This document shows, in pieces, positions 43,970 through 56,005 of a DNA stretch of 64,000 nucleotides. The position numbers and the translations under genes were made by a program. The stretch's first letter is position 1. Every line of letters begins with the position of its first letter. The notes under the pieces were generated by a model. It searched no databases. It had not been told where the DNA came from and saw only the letters and a list, made by a program, of their open reading frames with translations. Source of the DNA: Balaenoptera acutorostrata. Taxonomy: Eukaryota > Chordata > Mammalia > Artiodactyla > Balaenopteridae. The stretch is taken from positions 30,437,511 through 30,501,510 of the forward strand of contig NC_080082.1 of the NCBI RefSeq assembly GCF_949987535.1, read 5' to 3'.

Positions 43970-44955
43970 AAGATGTGTGCTAAACAATCATTCACATGAT
44001 CAGAGTAACATGTGTTGATCATCATAGTTGAGATTATTCCCCCATCAATAGGAATTAAGATCTTCCAACATTTTGATACATACACATCGTTTCCAGTTTA
44101 GGTGTGGCCTGATGCAATCAGGCCTAAACTGGAAAATGTTAAAGAAAAGAAAATATGATGAGACCATTTTACTTGCAGCACTGGATGTGAGAGAACATAG
44201 TAAAAAGCTGTACTTCTTGTGCAGTGAGGTTTGGACCACTGGAAGCATAAAGCCAACAAGTTAAAGGAGTATTTTCCCTCTGTCCATCTTGAAAATCCTC
44301 TAGGCCGAATGGTGTTAAGTGGAAAGTAGACTTGTTCTGAAAATACTGGAACTTTGCCTAAACTTGCATTATTTCCATCCAAAACCTGCCTTGTTTCAAA
44401 GCATCCTATGAGATTGTTTATTCCAGCATCAATGAAATAATCGACATAGTTGTGGCAGCCTCGTTGAAGCCATGTGTCTTGGAAATGGTTGAGCTAGGGT
44501 ATGGTTTGGAAGGAAGAATAAAATGGTAGAACTGCCTTGGTCAAGCGACATCACCCATTCCAGAATCACTGATCCATTTTCCACTATTTTGAAGCAGAAC
44601 ATGGAGGAATTCCCAGCTACTCTGTTTCCCTTCATCAAACAACTGGAGGAGATTAGTGATGTCCTCTTTACAGTCTTGTTTTTGTCCATTATATAGAAGA
44701 TGGTGTCAACAAGGAAAACTCGTTGCTGGTGAACCTGTTTCTAGAAATTGCAACAGCCTCTTGGAAATGGTGAAAATGTCACCTGGAAGAAAACTCACAG
44801 TATCTGTGTGTAGCAGACCCTGTCCATGCCCTTCCCATATTTCCTTGGCCCATATCATGACTCACCATCTCCTGAATTCTGATGGCTTCTTGCTGTAAAC
44901 ACCTCCCACTCTCAAGCTGAAAATATTTTCTGGATGCTGGAGTATGCTCAGCCCA
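43970..44955. other. Unassigned block
   Basis: No repeat I can name with confidence. It holds a short hairpin at 44090-44135 (listed separately) and may be part of the older element whose LTR-like end lies at 44960-45305. Confidence 0.4.
44090..44135. repeat. Short inverted repeat (hairpin)
   Basis: The 5' arm TTTCCAGTTTAGG...GGCCTGAT (44090-44112) pairs with the 3' arm ATCAGGCCTAAACTGGAAA (44116-44134), with a short bulge (TGTG) in the 5' arm and a loop of about three bases. Too short for a typical pre-miRNA. Confidence 0.85.
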
Positions 44956-44959
44956 TGCA

Positions 44960-45305
44960 CCAGGCAGGATCAAAATGCTGGAAAAGTTAGTATCTCCAGG
45001 GGAACAACCCCCAACCAGTGATGAATGGGGGTTGATGCTTAAATATCCCTAACTGGGGACAATTCTGAAGCACGTTCTCCACTCTCTCCCAGGATTTGCC
45101 AGCAGGACTGCACCCGAGTGGACCGCAGCAGTAACCAGCTTGATAAAACACCCTTTAATGTCTTCTTTCCATTCCCTGACTCCTTTCCCCACTCCCCTAC
45201 AGGTGCTTCCTGGGATCACCTCCAAAATAAACTGCTTGCATTCATATCCCCGTGCCAGGGACTGTTTAGGGAGAAATCTGACCTAAGACACTGTACACCT
45301 GCAAA
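44960..45305 (+). mobile_element. LTR-like ancient repeat, copy C
   Basis: 'aggggaacaacccccaaccagtgatgaatgggggttgatgcttaaatatcc' and 'ctttccattccctgactcctttccccactcccctacaggtgcttcctgggatcacctccaaaataaactgcttgcattc...gggactg...gacctaagacac' form one unit. AATAAA near 45227 and the following CT/GA end pair inversely with copies A and B. No flanking proviral genes could be recognised. Confidence 0.62.
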
Positions 45306-47495
45306 GCTGACATCTCATCTGGTTTTGCTACTTGGTGAATAAAGAAGTTCTGTACCTTATCCTAACTTGCTGCTTTTTTTCACAGGATTCCACTAGTGTC
45401 AAAACAGTCTGCCAACAATGCTGACAGGCATCTGGTCGACCACAGGGAAGAGTCTCCGTGATATTAGATCTAGGTTCTGTTCACCACCTTTCCAGGGGGC
45501 TTGTCAGAAAATGGAAACAGACTGAAGGCTTGCTCCAAAATCCTGAAGTTCCCTAGTTTCCAGGGGTAAATCTTAATGCACTTGATTGACCATTGGGAAG
45601 AAGAAACATGCCCCTTCTCAAAACAGTTTGGAAGAATTTCTTTAAGTCTTGGCATTCTTGGCAGATTTTTTTAAAAGATCAAATGAACAAGATAAATCTC
45701 TTAATTCAAGGTCTTGCCATCCTTGTTATGGAAGCTGTTGCAAAAAAGCTCTGAACCCTTTAGCCTTCATACTTCTACTCTGGGTGAGAGGACTGGTGGT
45801 GGAGAATTTACCCGTTTCTTCAATTTTAAGATGAAATCTGCTGTAGAATATGCCATTACTTTACTAACAGTTCAAGTGGATGAGGGGATATTGCCCACAT
45901 CCAATGTGCTCATCAGCTCTAAGAGGGAAACTTTTAACATGTGCATCTGGGAATGGAGGACTTATGAGGGAGCACCTGGTCAGTGCTTGTTGGAATGACC
46001 TCACGAGTACACTTGATGGTGGCAAATCCTTGTCAGTTTGGGGGCAGATGGAGATTGATGGACACCTGGAAGGCTATAAGGGCTTTTTGAAATTTTCTTA
46101 TGCTCAGGGAGCCTTAACATTGAAATACGTAACCTTCTGCTGCTGTAGCTATTGTCAACGAGGCAGGTCCTGGCACAGATGACCTCTCTGACTTGACAAA
46201 GGGACTGATGTAAAACGCATTCCACTTCAAGTCTTGGGGAATTCTGGTGTTTCTCTGACTAGCCTCACCCTTACCCGGCCACAGGAGCAACAGGAATTCT
46301 GACACTGTTTGCCACTGTTCATGACTGTGCCTCTGTATTGTCAGCGTGTGTCCCTCACAGAGTGAACGAGAAATGAAATGGGTCAGACGTCAACGAATGG
46401 CCATGTCGAAGGCCCATCCACAGATTTACCCTCGCAGTCAATCCAAACAAAAGAAACTTCCAGTGGAAATTTACTTTCAAGCAAAATTAAAGTTTACTTT
46501 TTGTTTTATTTGTGTAATCTGTATCTGTTTCCTTCTGAAGGAGAGGGAAGTAGCCATTCATTTTCATCTGGAAAAAATATGAAAGACAAAATTTTGACAA
46601 AAATTGATCTTATTGATGACTATATGAAAGGAATCTGTTTCCAATGCAGAAGACTGATATACACAATTTTGCATATATGTGAATTTTCCTGAGGTTCATG
46701 GATTCCTTTAGACTTTTCAATGGCTTTGCAACTTCCAAAACAATTTTTTTTTAAATTACTGTTTGAGTCGGACTACTTTGGAAACTGAGGATTAAAAGAA
46801 TTTAAGTGATTTACTCCATCATGATTATATAGTAAGGTATTTTTGAAGTTTGAAAAGAAGTGTATTTTTTCTCGAAGGTGAACAAGTCCTTCTTGCTCTG
46901 TTGACGTAACTATTAATTATCCTAATAATCCTCACCACCCTTCTTATACAGTGGAAAAAACCAAAAAGCCCACAGTTTGGTCTAATCACAAATGCTCACT
47001 TAGTAAATTAAGCTAACTAAGGTTTTGCAGTACATGTCTTATTATAATACTTTTGCATAAATCTCAATTTCAATCTATTTCTTTGTATACCGTGGATAAT
47101 TATGTAGCAAAGTTCTCTCTCTTGCTTGGGGATGATTTATCTTTTCCATCCACAGTGTTTCTCCTCACCTCCACCCCCGGACTCCAAAAGTCTTAACATA
47201 TTTCCTTTCATTCAGAACCTATATAAATATATGTTTCTTTGTGATGCTAAAAACTAATCTTTGTTTTTTCAAGCTTTTAGGAGGGATACTTACCTTAATC
47301 CTCTTAGGTCTGTGTGCCTTGAAGTGATAGCACTTGGCAAGTTTCAAGTTTCAAGGAGCAGGCTCTCCTAGGACTCAGGTTGGGTTGACCTTCCCTGAGA
47401 TTCCTGCCCTGTCACCCTTGTGGGGAACACTTTAAAAAGATTTGTGGCTCCCATTATTGCTCTGGGCTTGGATATCTACCAATGGTGCATTTAAC

Positions 47496-47583
47496 AAAGA
47501 GGAAAGACAAAAAGAGAAAAGAAAGAAGAGGAGGAAAGGGGAGGAGGGGAGAGGGAAGGAGGAGAGGGGGGAAGAGAGAAGGA
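47496..47583. repeat. Homopurine (GGA/GAA)n tract
   Basis: Nearly all A and G on the + strand, one C near its start. The K/R/E-rich frames across it are repeat artefacts. Confidence 0.88.
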
Positions 47584-48049
47584 TTCAAATTCCAATGCAT
47601 TGTTTCTACTTTTCTGCTCTTTAAATATTTTCCTAATTGTGTAGGTGTTTTCTTTCTTTTTCTTTTCTTCTCTCTCTTTTTAAAAAGATTTTAGAATCCC
47701 ACTTATTTCATTAAAACACTATATTCCCATTATCAGGCTCATGCATTTGATAATAAGCTACAGTGTTTTCTGATCGGGCATTCAAAGCTGTTTGTAAATC
47801 CCATCTGTCTTTGTGTTACTAGCAGACAGACCAGCCTTCAGCAAGTTGCCTTGATGAAGATCCTCATCTCCCAGAGCATTTAGTAAGCACCTGGCACTGC
47901 CCAAGAGGTAGTGAGAGGTGCGGTTACTGAAGGAGAAAAAGAGAGCAATTGTCAAGATTTGCTTTGTTTGTTTTAAAGAGTCCCTCTGGCTATTATTTTG
48001 GATTTAGTGAAACTCGTTTAATACTTAATAATTGGTCTACCTTCCTAGG

Positions 48050-48235
48050 ATCTAAACCAATGTCTCTTGACATAGAGTTCACAGGTCTTGACCTACATTA
48101 CATTTAGGGGAGCAGTTTAAAATGTGAATCTTCATGCCCCAGATCTGCTGAATTTCTGGGAGCCGAGTACAGGAATCTGCTTTTCTAACAAAACTCATCT
48201 GGCGATTCTGTAGTAACTGAAGTTTGAAAACTACA
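48050..48235 (+). mobile_element. MER20-like hAT-Charlie MITE
   Basis: 'ttaggggagcagtttaaaatgtgaatcttcatgccccagatctgctgaatttctgggagccgagtacaggaatctgcttttctaacaaaactcatctggcgattctgtag...agtttgaaaactac' matches the MITE order in outline. Orientation and exact family are uncertain. Confidence 0.6.
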
Positions 48236-48509
48236 TCTCTCAGCTTCCCACCCCTGACTGTTTCAGCTCCTGTGTACTCACTCGAGGTACCCTCTCTAGT
48301 CCCTGCTCTCTCTCCCAGACGGCCAGTGTCTAAGAGATCGGGGGTGGCGTGAGTACGTGTTCATTTTGCCCGTTTGGCATTGATTTCCACCCACTTCCGG
48401 TACCAGCTCTCAGATTTTCCTCAATGGGAACCACCCATTTCCTACTCTTAATTCATATGACCAGACAGGAGCCCACATCTTCACACATCTAGGAGGTGGC
48501 ATGGGACAA

Positions 48510-48605
48510 GTGGGCATTCTTGTGCAAGAATTAAATGAGATGGTGTATGTAAAGTGCTTATCACAATGCCCAATTACCCAATTAATTAGTATACCCAGTT
48601 AACCT
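48510..48605 (-). repeat. MIR fragment
   Basis: 'aagaattaaatgagatggtgtatgtaaagtgcttatcacaatgccc' is the antisense MIR 5' part. Confidence 0.6.
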
Positions 48606-49034
48606 TAGTTCTTCTTCTTATTGACCTCAATATACCTTTTCAACATTTTTATTCCACTTTTACCATATGTTGATATGTTTCATAACTGTCTCCCTAACTA
48701 CCCACCCATCAGTTCAAACTTTTAAGCTCTTTGCAGTAAGCACTTCTGTTAACCAACTGTGGTTGGCTTTAGGTCTTTGAGCCTCAATTTACCTATCCAA
48801 AAATGGAGGGAGCAGGGGCAGAAGGGCTAGATTGTTGGACTAGATGTTCACTGATGTTTTTACTACTTTTAATATTTCTTCTGTGATTCCAAGAACTCTA
48901 AGTATGGCAACCAACAAACTAAAAGTTCCTAGGCAAACATCTCAATTTTGTATTGCTTAATCACTGATTTTTGTCAAGGTACTTTAAAATATGCTTTTTA
49001 TTCTCTGCATGAGGAACTATAGGTATGATTCTAT

Positions 49035-49262
49035 ATGAATTTGGTCAAGAATCATATACTATACATAAAATAGATAACTAATAAGGGACCTACTGTACAG
49101 CACAGGGAACTCTACTCAATACTCTGTAATGACCTATATGGGAAAAGAATCTAAAAAAAAATGGATATATGTATATGCATATCTGATTCACTTTGCTGTA
49201 CAGCAGAAACTAACACAACATTGTAACTCAACTATACTCCAATAAAAGTTAATTTAAAAAAA
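49035..49262 (+). mobile_element. Cetartiodactyl L1 3' end
   Basis: 'atacataaaatagataactaataagggacctactgtacagcacagggaactctactcaatactctgtaatgacctatatgggaaaagaatc' then 'tgattcactttgctgtacagcagaaactaacacaacattgtaactcaactatactccaataaaagttaat' plus an A-tail is the sense L1 3' terminus. Well preserved, so fairly young. Confidence 0.92.
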
Positions 49263-49264
49263 GA

Positions 49265-50440
49265 ATCAGAATGACTTCTACTGTGTACACGTAGTTTTAC
49301 TGCAAATGCTATCAATAGGTAAGAATGTTCTTTTGAAGCTTCCAACCCAGAAGATAAATTGCATTTTTAAGATACCCGAAGATTCCCCCCATTTTTTTCA
49401 TTTCTTTGATGCATGTAATTCTTTTGACTTCAGCCCAAGTCTCATCTTTTGGCAAATGACCAATTCACAGATTCCAAGCAATATTCAGAATGTATTCAGC
49501 TAAAACAAATCAAGCCAGACAGTTGTCACAGAAGCATTTAACCAAAATTACTTCAACATTTTAACAATGCTTGACGTTTTCAGGGACGTCTTTGAAGTAC
49601 AGAGCTCCCAAAATATTTAGTGTTAACAGTTTTAGACAGGTGTTTTGCCAAAGACATGTAAAGATGTGTTGAGTGAAGATTATTATTTTGCAGTGAGCTT
49701 AGCCTCTGGAAAAATATTTATGTCTTAATTGGATGGAATTCCACCTGTCATTTTAGCAAACACTTTGCTTATGGTCCGTTTTGCTTAGAGTCCAAGAAAA
49801 ATGAAAGTATTTTAGTTGTGAGAATTAATGAGACACGTTTGGGCTTTGTGGAATCACTGCATTTGTTAGGTGATAATTATAAGAGAGTGTTTTAGGAACT
49901 TGAACTGGAGTTTGCAATTAGAACATACAAAATTGGGTCTGAAAAGAAAGCTTAAGAAAGAAGAAGCATGACAGAAAATGTTGCAAAGGTCCTTTTATAG
50001 CAAACCAAAGTTATAGAACTGAAAAAATCACTTAATGAAAACTCAGATGGAAAAAGGCAGTCAACACATTTTCTAGGAGCTTCTTTCATTCTAGGGACCA
50101 GTTATCTTAGTACCTGTCACATAGTAGGTCCCCAAAAAGAGGGAGCTTCCTGCCTTTCTCTCCCTAGCTTTTCCCTTCTTTCACTTCATCATTCTTCCCT
50201 CTACAAGGTTTTTGGTCATTTACAACGTGATTTCAACAAGGGATACTGAAAATAGAAAACAGAACTCAGCTGCTTTTGAATCACTCTTTAGATCAGTGCA
50301 AAGAAATCTCCCTCCTTTGCTCAGAGACGTTCTCTGTGTGAGTCTAGCTGATGAAGTGTTAGCGTATTGACTCCATTATCGAGATGAATAAATCTGGTTC
50401 ACACTTTGATGGGCCAAGAGAGACTGTGAAAGTACCTGAA
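49265..50440. other. No gene seen; single-copy block
   Basis: AT-rich sequence without recognised transposons. 49560-50050 is uniform, repeat-free and could be conserved non-coding sequence, but nothing in the text proves it. Confidence 0.35.
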
Positions 50441-51420
50441 ATATTCTATTTAAGGCCCAACCACGTGTTGAATGAGTGTCAGCTCTGGGTGGGTCAGGGT
50501 GAGCCCCGCTGTCACCTCAGAGACGTGATCCTGAAGGGAGAAGCGGGTCATAGGTGAGGTGCTTGGGGGCGGGGACAAGAGAGTGTTGGAACCACCTTCT
50601 GAACCTCTCATTTTGGGTCGTGGTACCCCAAAACCCCAGCAGTAAAAGGTCCGACTCAAACCAAAAAGCAAAGTCTCCCTCCTGTGTGGTGGGATCTAAA
50701 GAAACAGAGTGAAGGACAAATCCAACTAGAGGACTTGACTCAGAGGTTCCTTACAACGCACACCCGTCCCACCTCCACTTTGTTCTCTGTAGGCCAGGCA
50801 TCCTCAGACAGTCCCCAGAGAAAGGAATGGAGAAGTCGTTGTTCACCAGATCTCATCTCTATTTTCCTTGTAGTGAAAACACTTGAAGTGCTTGGGCTAG
50901 AAACTGAGGCTCTGGAGGGCCCTTGAAGGAGGCGAAGGGGCTCTGGGTAAGATATGGGGGGGAAGTGTAGCCTGAGGAGGGTTGGGGGAAAGTAGAGCCG
51001 TGGAGCTAGTGAGAGGCTGTGGGTGACGTGATGACTGACCCCCCTATCTCCGCCTCTGAGCCCCTCGAACTTCTAAACTCCCACAAGGCTTGGTGAGGGC
51101 TCTGGCTGAGCCTCTTGCTCTTGGTGATGTGGAGAAGCTGCACGTGCAGCCACGGGTCACGGAGGTAGAGAAGTGAGCTGGGGCAACTCACAGGCTTCAT
51201 GGTGCGTTTGCCTCGATTGGAGCTCGAGGCCAGCTTCAGCCGACGGCCAGGTCTCCCAAGGGACCCGGGCCACCACACTGTCACCATAAGGACTGGGTAG
51301 GTGAGCCACTCCTGCACCCCTTTTTACCAGGGAGTGAGCCTCTAGCTTCTCCTTGATGTGGGTAACATCCGTCTCAATGCCCTTTCTTGTTCTCTGGCCT
51401 CTTATGCTATGGTTTCCTTT
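50441..51420. other. Moderately GC-rich repeat-free block
   Basis: Stands out from its AT-rich surroundings, with several CpGs and overlapping minus-strand open frames (103 codons at 51006-51317 and 124 codons ending at 51157). The peptides show no domain I know and the longer one runs into a SINE, so I do not call a gene. It could be an unannotated exon, a degraded pseudogene or an old LTR. Confidence 0.35.
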
Positions 51421-51427
51421 GTTGTCC

Positions 51428-51549
51428 TTTTTTTTTTTTTTTTTGCCACACCACTCGGCTGGCGGGACCTCAGTCTTCGGACCAGGGATTGAACCCGGGC
51501 CACAGCAGTGAAAGCGCCGAGCCCTAACCACTGGACCACCGGGAACTCC
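51428..51549 (-). mobile_element. Short CHR-type SINE
   Basis: A poly-T run then 'gccacaccactcggctggcgggacctcagtcttcggaccagggattgaacccgggcc...gagccctaaccactggaccaccgggaactccc' is the complement of the short CHR form also seen at 25.36 kb. Flanks share TGTTG..(C)TTTTT-like bases, a possible but weak target duplication. Confidence 0.88.
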
Positions 51550-51639
51550 CTACTGTTGCATTTTTGAATTTTTACATCATGCTGGGCACTTATTGGATCA
51601 AGGTGACAGTCTGGTGTTTGTTTTTTCCAGTGCCCCCGT

Positions 51640-51757
51640 CAGGCCTGATACCTTGATCTTGGACTTCCAACCTCCAGATCTGTGAGGAAATACATTTCTG
51701 TTGTGTAAGCCACCCAATCTGTGGTACTTTGTTTTGGTAAGCTTAGCAAACTGACAC
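51640..51757 (+). mobile_element. MaLR LTR 3' end
   Basis: 'ctgataccttgatcttggacttccaacctccagatctgtgaggaaatacatttctgttgtgtaagccacccaatctgtggtactttgttttggtaagcttagcaaactgacac' is the 3' terminus of an MLT1/MST-type LTR. Confidence 0.85.
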
Positions 51758-51759
51758 TC

Positions 51760-53395
51760 CCCAAACAGGTAGATGGTCTGCAAATAAAGACACATGACCA
51801 TGTATATAGCTGGCACTGGAAAAAAATATACAGCGAGGAAAGGAATTCCAGAAGCACCAAGAGCTCAAGCAAAGATACAGAGGTAGGAAGGAGGAAAATA
51901 TATTTGAGACTGGAATGTGGGAAGGAATAAAAGGCGATAAAGCTAGAAAGGTGAATTGGTCTCATATGATCAAGGTCAGTGAATTCTAGGTGGAGAAGTC
52001 TGGCCTCTCCAGATATCCTTTGGACCCTCAGTAGGCCAAGAGAACCAGGGAATAGATGTTGGATGTAAATTTAGAGCATGTGGAAAAGCCCAGCATTTTT
52101 TCTTGCCTCTTCTTTTCCTGTATGAGCTATTACTTTAAAAGTTGAAAGAGATTCTGGAGCATAAAAAAATGTCTATAAAATGAAGAGAGAAGTTGAAAGC
52201 AGGCTTCTTCGCTTCAGGGGCTTTGGGTGGAAATTTTCTTTGGCTTGAAACTTTTATGGGCACTACAGCATTTCAATGCCCATTTATTTGAGTAAATTTG
52301 GGGGCATTCTCCTAGATGTGATACATTTATTGGCCGGGAAGGTAAGAAGCTTCCTGACTGGGTCCCTTCAGTGCAAGCAATGAAATGACTTTGAGTCTTT
52401 TTACATTCAGTGAAGAAAATTTAGGTGGGTCACTTTCCGCTGCTGCGGCGTGTAGTGGAGGGCGTGAGTGCTGCGAGATACCTGTGGGGGAGAGGGCTTC
52501 TCAGGGGGTCCCTACATGGCAGGCTTTTGTGTGCTCGGAGGAGAGAGAGCTTGGAGCACAGAGACAAGGTGTGGCTGATAGGACCTGATAAACCCCACAC
52601 AAAAAGCCAACTGTAGTGCTGAAAGGGTCTCCAATGTAGCTCTTTAATTTCCTCGCTTAGAAATGTTTCTCCTCTTTTCATCCCCAGCCTTTATCTTAAC
52701 TTCTAATCGGAGCAAAGCGGCAGCCTTTCAAATTGAACAAATAGGTTCCTCTGGCCGTGACAAGATGTACCTCATTTTCTCAGCCAGCCTTCAGCAAGGT
52801 CACACCTTTTTAATTTATTTTCTGTAAGAAAAATCTACTTGCTGGATAGAACAAGGGCCAGATCTCGCTAGAGGTCATTTCTCGAGCTAGTCATAAAGCA
52901 GAATGGGATTAGAACCGTTTAATATCCTCGCCCTCACCTTGCTGCCCACTGCCAGCATGGAGGGAGCAGACGGGAGCTGTCTGGGCGACAGGGACATTCC
53001 ACGTGGATTGTTCTGCCCTCCTATTGTGCTGGGGGTCTTTTCCCCTTGTATTTATTTGTATTTCACACATGACTTTTACTCTCCAAAAATGCACTTACTT
53101 AAAAATGTTAGCGAAAGATCACGGACTGGTTTAACATTTTCTAACATAAAAAAAAAAAAGAAGGGACAGGAGATAGTTTGCTTCTATTTTATATAAGCTA
53201 ATTTATTCGTTAACGGACCTTGCCCACCACCCCAACTTTTAAAATTGTTCCCAGACATTTTTTTCCCCCCCTGGGCATTTAAAAATTGAAGTGAATGATT
53301 TTACTCTGAAATCAAGGCAGTCATCATTCTTTAAGTTTTAATTATTGGATAATTTACTAAAATATCCAGCGAATTCTTTTTGTTTTGCTTTGCTT
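51760..53395. other. No gene seen; single-copy block
   Basis: About 1.6 kb with no recognised transposons apart from A/T runs. Overlapping frames on both strands at 52385-52681 (67 and 83 codons) are most likely chance. Confidence 0.4.
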
Positions 53396-53429
53396 GTATT
53401 AAGTAACTTTTTCTCATTGTAAAATTAGT

Positions 53430-55075
53430 TACCGTGTACTTTTATATATGTAAATATATAGAAAAATGTCTGGAAGTGTATATACCAACCTTTAATAGTA
53501 ATTACTCCTGGGGAAGCACATGGGGATGGTAGGGAAAAGAGGACTCCATATATTAACTCATTACTTGAGTAATTTACAATGATAAGGCATTTATGTTAAA
53601 AAAATTTTTTTAATAAACAAAAATAAATTTTTAGAAAACTAAGACCATGCTAAAATGGATAGCAAGTAAATACAAGTCACCTGTAATCTTACCTTCCAGG
53701 AAAAAATATCGATGATATTTTGTTGTATGCCTTCCCACACTTTAGTCCTGTATACTTTTCTAACTCTATGTCTCCATTTCATTAAATATTCTTTTGAAAT
53801 AGTGTATTCAGTGCCTTCAGAGTATTCCATCATATATGCATACCTAATGCATTTAGACATTTTAAAACCTGCTTACCGTTTTCGACTTGTGGCCTCTATT
53901 AAAGGAACCACTGTAATAAACAGCTTTATCTAGACACATTTGGGTACATCTCAGATCATTTTCTTAGGCTGGAGAAAATTCCTAGAAGTGGAGTTACTAG
54001 TTCAAAGCAGAGAATGTATTCAAGACTATTGATACATTTTGCCAAATTAAACTCCAGTAATAGTACATTCATTTAAATTACCACCAGCAGTGTAGTAATG
54101 TGTCTATTATAATTTTTCCTTTTACCTGACTCTTTGAATTTGATGAAGGAAGTAGTCATTGTTTTGATTTGTATTTTTAAAATTATTAGTGATGTTAAAC
54201 ACCTATCATTAGTTTATCAGTTGTTGGTATTTCTTCTCTTGTGACTCAGCTGTTTGGATTCTTTACCCATTTGTTTACTAGGGTTTTCATTTTTGCTTAC
54301 TGATTTGTAAATCATCTTTAGAGTTTAAAGATATTAACCCTTTGTATATATTTTGTATTTTAATGTAATTTGATATCTACATTTTGATTTTAATTATTTT
54401 AAAAATATCATTATTTTTTTTCCATTTTTATGCATTCAAGCTCACCACTCATGTCCTTCATGGTATTTTCATTTGCATTTATGCTTAGAAATGTCTTTTC
54501 TACCCTAAAAACATATACCTATTTCATATCCTACTCAGACACTTATCCTTTCATTTTTTTACGTTAACTCTGTATTGATTCAGAATGTATATAGTATAAG
54601 ATAGGAAACACATTTTATTTCTCTAAATAGAAAACCAATTTTTCTAAAACTGCTGATTGTATTCATTTTTCTTGAAAATGTGAAATTCTAAAATTCTGTG
54701 TCCTGTTCCATTGATTTCTTTGTCTGTTCTTACGTCGACAACATACTGGTTTAATAACGGTAGTTTTATAACATGTTTTCATATTTGTCAGTTTATTATT
54801 CATTATTCTTCTTTTTCACCACTTCTTCCATAGTCTTGCCCATTCAATCTGCAGATGAATTTTAAAATGTCCCTGTCATTTGGCGCTTACCAATAAACAC
54901 TTAGTACTTAACAAATAAACATTTTTGATCATGCAAATGAGTAATTAATTTGATTGGAACTGAATTAAACCTTTAATTGGGAAGTATTGACATCTATGCA
55001 ATATTAACTTTCCCATCCGTGGACATGATTTGTCACTTCATTTGTTTAAACAAATGGTGTTCCTCAATAATGTTT
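53430..55075 (-). mobile_element. L1M LINE 3' region, about 1.6 kb
   Basis: Antisense L1M phrases in order: 'tacgcct...gtatactt', 'attccatcatatatgcatacc', 'attcctagaagtggagttactagttcaaag', 'ccaccagcagtgtagtaatgtg', 'ttctttacccatttgtttactagggttttc', 'aaagatattaaccctttgtatatattttg', 'tgtcctgttccattgatttctttgtctg' and 'cattcaatctgcagatgaattttaaaatgtc'. The longest LINE relic in the window; no intact frame. Confidence 0.8.
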
Positions 55076-55099
55076 TTTTTTTTTTTCCACATAGGCCTC

Positions 55100-55610
55100 G
55101 AATACTCTGTGGTGCTGGTGGAGAGGGAGAGAACTAGATGGATTTGGGAGATAGATAAGATTCACAGGCTTTGCTGGTAGATCAGTCATGGGAGGCTAGG
55201 GAGAAGGTCCTTGGCTTGCCTAACAGGAGAACAGGTGGTGCCATTCACTAAGACAAGGAGCATCAGAGGAAAATCAGGTTTGGGGGAGAAAGAGCCATCC
55301 TTCGGTTTTGGACGTGCGAATTTTGAGATGAGTTTGTGACATCCAAGTAGACACATGCAGGTTAGCAGATGTGCAGGTTTGAAGCTCTGTGGAAAGGGCT
55401 GAGCAAAAAAAATCCATATTTATGAGTCGCCTGCAAATGGGTGGTAATTAAAGCCAGACGTTAACGCAGGGAGCAAGCATGGCATGATAAGGGAAATATG
55501 CATAGGACTGAGCCTTTATGGCTGGGGAGATGTTGAGCCTGCAAAGGAGATAGAGAGACCAGAGTGAGCGTCAAGTCACCAAAGCCAAGGCAAGAAAGGG
55601 TCTCAATTAC
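55100..55610 (-). repeat. L2 LINE fragment
   Basis: 'aaaatcaggtttgggggagaaagagccatccttcggttttggacgtgcgaattttgagatgagtttgtgacatccaagtagac' and 'ttaaagccagac...ggactgagcctttatgg' match the antisense L2 interior (tcaagagttcggttttggacatgttaagtttgagatgcctattagacatccaagtgg). Confidence 0.75.
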
Positions 55611-55611
55611 A

Positions 55612-55805
55612 TGTGCAGCTAACTGATTTTTGACAAGGGGGCCAAGACCATTCAATGGGGAAAGAGTAGTCTCTTCAACAAATGATGCTGAGACGATTGG
55701 ATATTTACCTACAAAAGAATGAAGTTGAACCCTTACTTCATTCCACATGGGAAAATTAACTCAAAATGGATCAACACCTAAATATAAAAGTTAAATCATA
55801 CAAGT
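55612..55805 (+). mobile_element. L1 ORF2 fragment (pseudogene)
   Basis: 'agctaactgatttttgacaagggggccaagaccattcaatggggaaagagtagtctcttcaacaaatgatgctgagacgattggatatttacctacaaaagaatgaagttgaaccctta' and 'aaaattaactcaaaatggatcaacacctaaatataaaag' match the 3' part of L1 ORF2 in sense orientation. Short, truncated at both ends and not translatable as a whole. Confidence 0.85.
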
Positions 55806-55889
55806 CTTAAAAGTGTCATTTAAGAAACTACACACGAATCACCAACTGTTCCTCAGATTCTGAAAGAGTATTTGGAGCTTTATGTGGTA

Positions 55890-56005
55890 GTTAAGTTTTG
55901 GTTACAAGTTACAGAAATGGACTTCAGCTAGTTTATGTGAAAAAGAGTGAATTATTAGAGGAAGCCTCAGGAATTTAGTAAAAGTCAAGAAAATCAAGAG
56001 CTGGG
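55890..56005. repeat. Unclassified ancient interspersed repeat
   Basis: 'tggttacaagttacagaaatggacttcagctagtttatgtgaaaaagagtgaattattag' shares its phrase order with the repeat noted at 15832-16080. A possible continuation ends near 56395 ('ctggcccgcactgggtcagctgctcc...ggaccaatcatc'). Confidence 0.35.

Larger units (their letters stand above)
45310..49030. other. No gene seen; long repeat-poor stretch
   Basis: About 3.7 kb. The few recognisable items are a homopurine tract at about 47496-47583, a MER20-like MITE at 48050-48235 and MIR traces near 48515-48600 and 48760-48830. The 100- and 104-codon plus frames near 45880-46690 have no recognisable domain. 45380-46330 has the texture of a very old degraded element but I cannot name it. 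Confidence 0.4.
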
